Shown here piece by piece: positions 63,185 through 64,000 of a DNA stretch of 64,000 nucleotides. Source of the DNA: Candidatus Binatota bacterium (lineage in GTDB: Bacteria; Desulfobacterota; Binatia; UBA1149); NCBI GenBank assembly GCA_012960245.1, contig DUBO01000036.1:1-64000 (forward strand), read 5' to 3'. The first letter of the stretch is position 1. Every line of letters starts with the position of its first letter. The position numbers were made by a program, and so were the translations under genes. The notes under the pieces are model-generated. The model did no database searches. It worked only from the letters and a program-made list of their open reading frames with translations, and was not told the origin of the DNA.

Positions 63185-64000
63185 ATGACAGTTCCCAGGC
63201 GAGCTGCCGACCGTCTCTGGAATCATGCTTGCTCTCGTATTGAGCAAGAGCTCTCGCAGAAAGATTTTCAAACGTGGATCCTGGAGCTGACCCCCCGGTC
63301 GTTCGAGGACGGACTGATGACCGTGGAGGCGCCTTTCGGGCTGTACCGTGACCGAATCAGGCAGGTGTACCTGCCTGCGCTGGAACGTGCGGTATCTGAG
63401 GCTGCAGACCACAGCTGTCGTGTGGAGGTGGTGGTGGGTTCGTCCGCGGGGACGCGGCCTGCGAACCGACGCTGGTCGCCCCCCGCGGGCGGACAACAGA
63501 ACGCCCGTAAGGTCACGAGCTCACCGCTCAAGAGCTTCGGTAATTTCATAGTTGGAGAGTCCAATCGCATGGCCTGCGACGCCGCGCGAGCGCTGGCTTC
63601 CGCCGAAGCGGGCGCGGGCAATCCGTTGTTCCTCTATGGTGGAGTAGGCCTGGGCAAGACTCACTTACTTCTCGCCATCGCCAGCGAACTGAGATCAAGA
63701 GCGCGTAAAGTTCTCTACTACCAAGGCGAAGACTTCACGAGAAAAATGGTCGATGCTCTCCGCAATGACCGGATGGATTCTTTTCGTCGCGAGTTTCGTT
63801 TTGCCGACGCACTACTCATCGATGATGTACAGTTCATAGCGGGCAAGAAGCGTACGCAGCAGGAGTTCTACCACGCGTTCAACCTCCTGCACGGCGCTGG
63901 AAAGCCGATCGCGCTCGCGTCGGATCGCGGACCACTGGAACTCGAGAAGCTGGAGAACGGATTGCGCAGCCGTTTTCAGGGTGGCCTGCTCGCCGACCTC
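63185..64000 (+). CDS. dnaA: Chromosomal replication initiator DnaA (3' end beyond the window)
   Basis: DnaA opens the replication origin. The first 272 residues are seen. Domain I is at about 10-75, a linker at 85-115, then the AAA+ domain with FGNFIVGESNRMA, the Walker A GGVGLGKTHLL (152-162), the Walker B LLIDDVQFI (210-218), a sensor region ASDRGP and the RSRF arginine finger. The ATG at 63185 is the first after an in-frame TGA at 63161; no strong ribosome binding site is visible. The C-terminal DNA-binding domain lies outside the window. Confidence 0.96.
   Translation, partial: MTVPRRAADRLWNHACSRIEQELSQKDFQTWILELTPRSFEDGLMTVEAPFGLYRDRIRQVYLPALERAVSEAADHSCRVEVVVGSSAGTRPANRRWSPPAGGQQNARKVTSSPLKSFGNFIVGESNRMACDAARALASAEAGAGNPLFLYGGVGLGKTHLLLAIASELRSRARKVLYYQGEDFTRKMVDALRNDRMDSFRREFRFADALLIDDVQFIAGKKRTQQEFYHAFNLLHGAGKPIALASDRGPLELEKLENGLRSRFQGGLLADL

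Noticed and set aside
62831-63496. A 221-codon minus-strand frame across the dnaA start
   Set aside because: It overlaps dnaA, has no motif, and starts inside its coding region.

Overview
The window is a gene-dense, GC-rich bacterial chromosome segment made almost entirely of housekeeping genes. It opens inside a 23S rRNA gene and closes inside dnaA. The organism looks like an aerobic, heterotrophic Gram-negative bacterium of deltaproteobacterial type (Myxococcota, Binatota and relatives). The reasons are myxococcus-style cysteine-rich repeats in a secreted protein, the order pheS-pheT-ihfA-merR, paired acyl-CoA dehydrogenases, a split transketolase, a K+-dependent membrane pyrophosphatase, SurE/NlpD-type genes, and frequent GTG/TTG starts. 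The lineage is an inference; I could not run a search. I see no insertion sequence, prophage, CRISPR array or integrase.

Layout. 1-700: 3' end of 23S rRNA, 5S rRNA and a strong terminator. 0.9-8 kb: a secreted Cys-rich protein, a siroheme nitrite/sulfite reductase with an unknown partner gene, and two acyl-CoA dehydrogenases. 8-13.2 kb (minus strand): heme A and cytochrome oxidase assembly genes (cupredoxin, a 55-residue membrane protein, ctaA, ctaB, an ABC transporter, Sco), several joined by 4-base stop/start overlaps. 13.3-18.9 kb: glutamine synthetase-like enzyme, SDR, cysC, a zinc-ribbon protein, rpsU, tRNA-Arg, suhB, ispE, tRNA-Gln. 19-25.3 kb: prs, rplY, pth, hppA, rpsF-rpsR-rplI. 25.3-34.4 kb: AI-2E transporter, tRNA-Val, thrS-infC-rpmI-rplT-pheS-pheT-ihfA-merR, and a small convergent gene. 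34.6-41.5 kb: amtB, tRNA-Pro, surE, a membrane protein, nlpD-like gene, apt, two-subunit fumarase and an FrhB-like iron-sulfur flavoprotein. 41.6-48.4 kb: three exported proteins (a 1303-residue PHP/CehA-type protein, a HEAT-repeat protein, a DUF1329 protein). 48.4-56.5 kb: rnhB, dicarboxylate symporter, GST, nuoI, rhodanese-ThiF fusion, histidine phosphatase, transketolase halves, trmB, a small membrane protein. 56.6-64 kb: nuoB-nuoF-nuoG, ilvB, a polytopic membrane protein and the start of dnaA.

Together the genes describe translation (rRNA, four tRNAs, nine ribosomal or initiation-factor genes, two tRNA synthetases), aerobic respiration (complex I parts, heme A synthesis, copper delivery), central carbon metabolism and nitrogen/sulfur assimilation. 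The points most worth a second look are: infC that apparently starts at AUA inside the thrS stop codon; long low-complexity tails on S6, S18, L9 and L25, encoded partly by DNA tandem repeats; an RNase HII with GVG in place of the GRG motif; a short CoxB-like membrane ORF in the heme A cluster; a fragmented complex I set with a short NuoG; and the exported PHP/HEAT/DUF1329 cluster.
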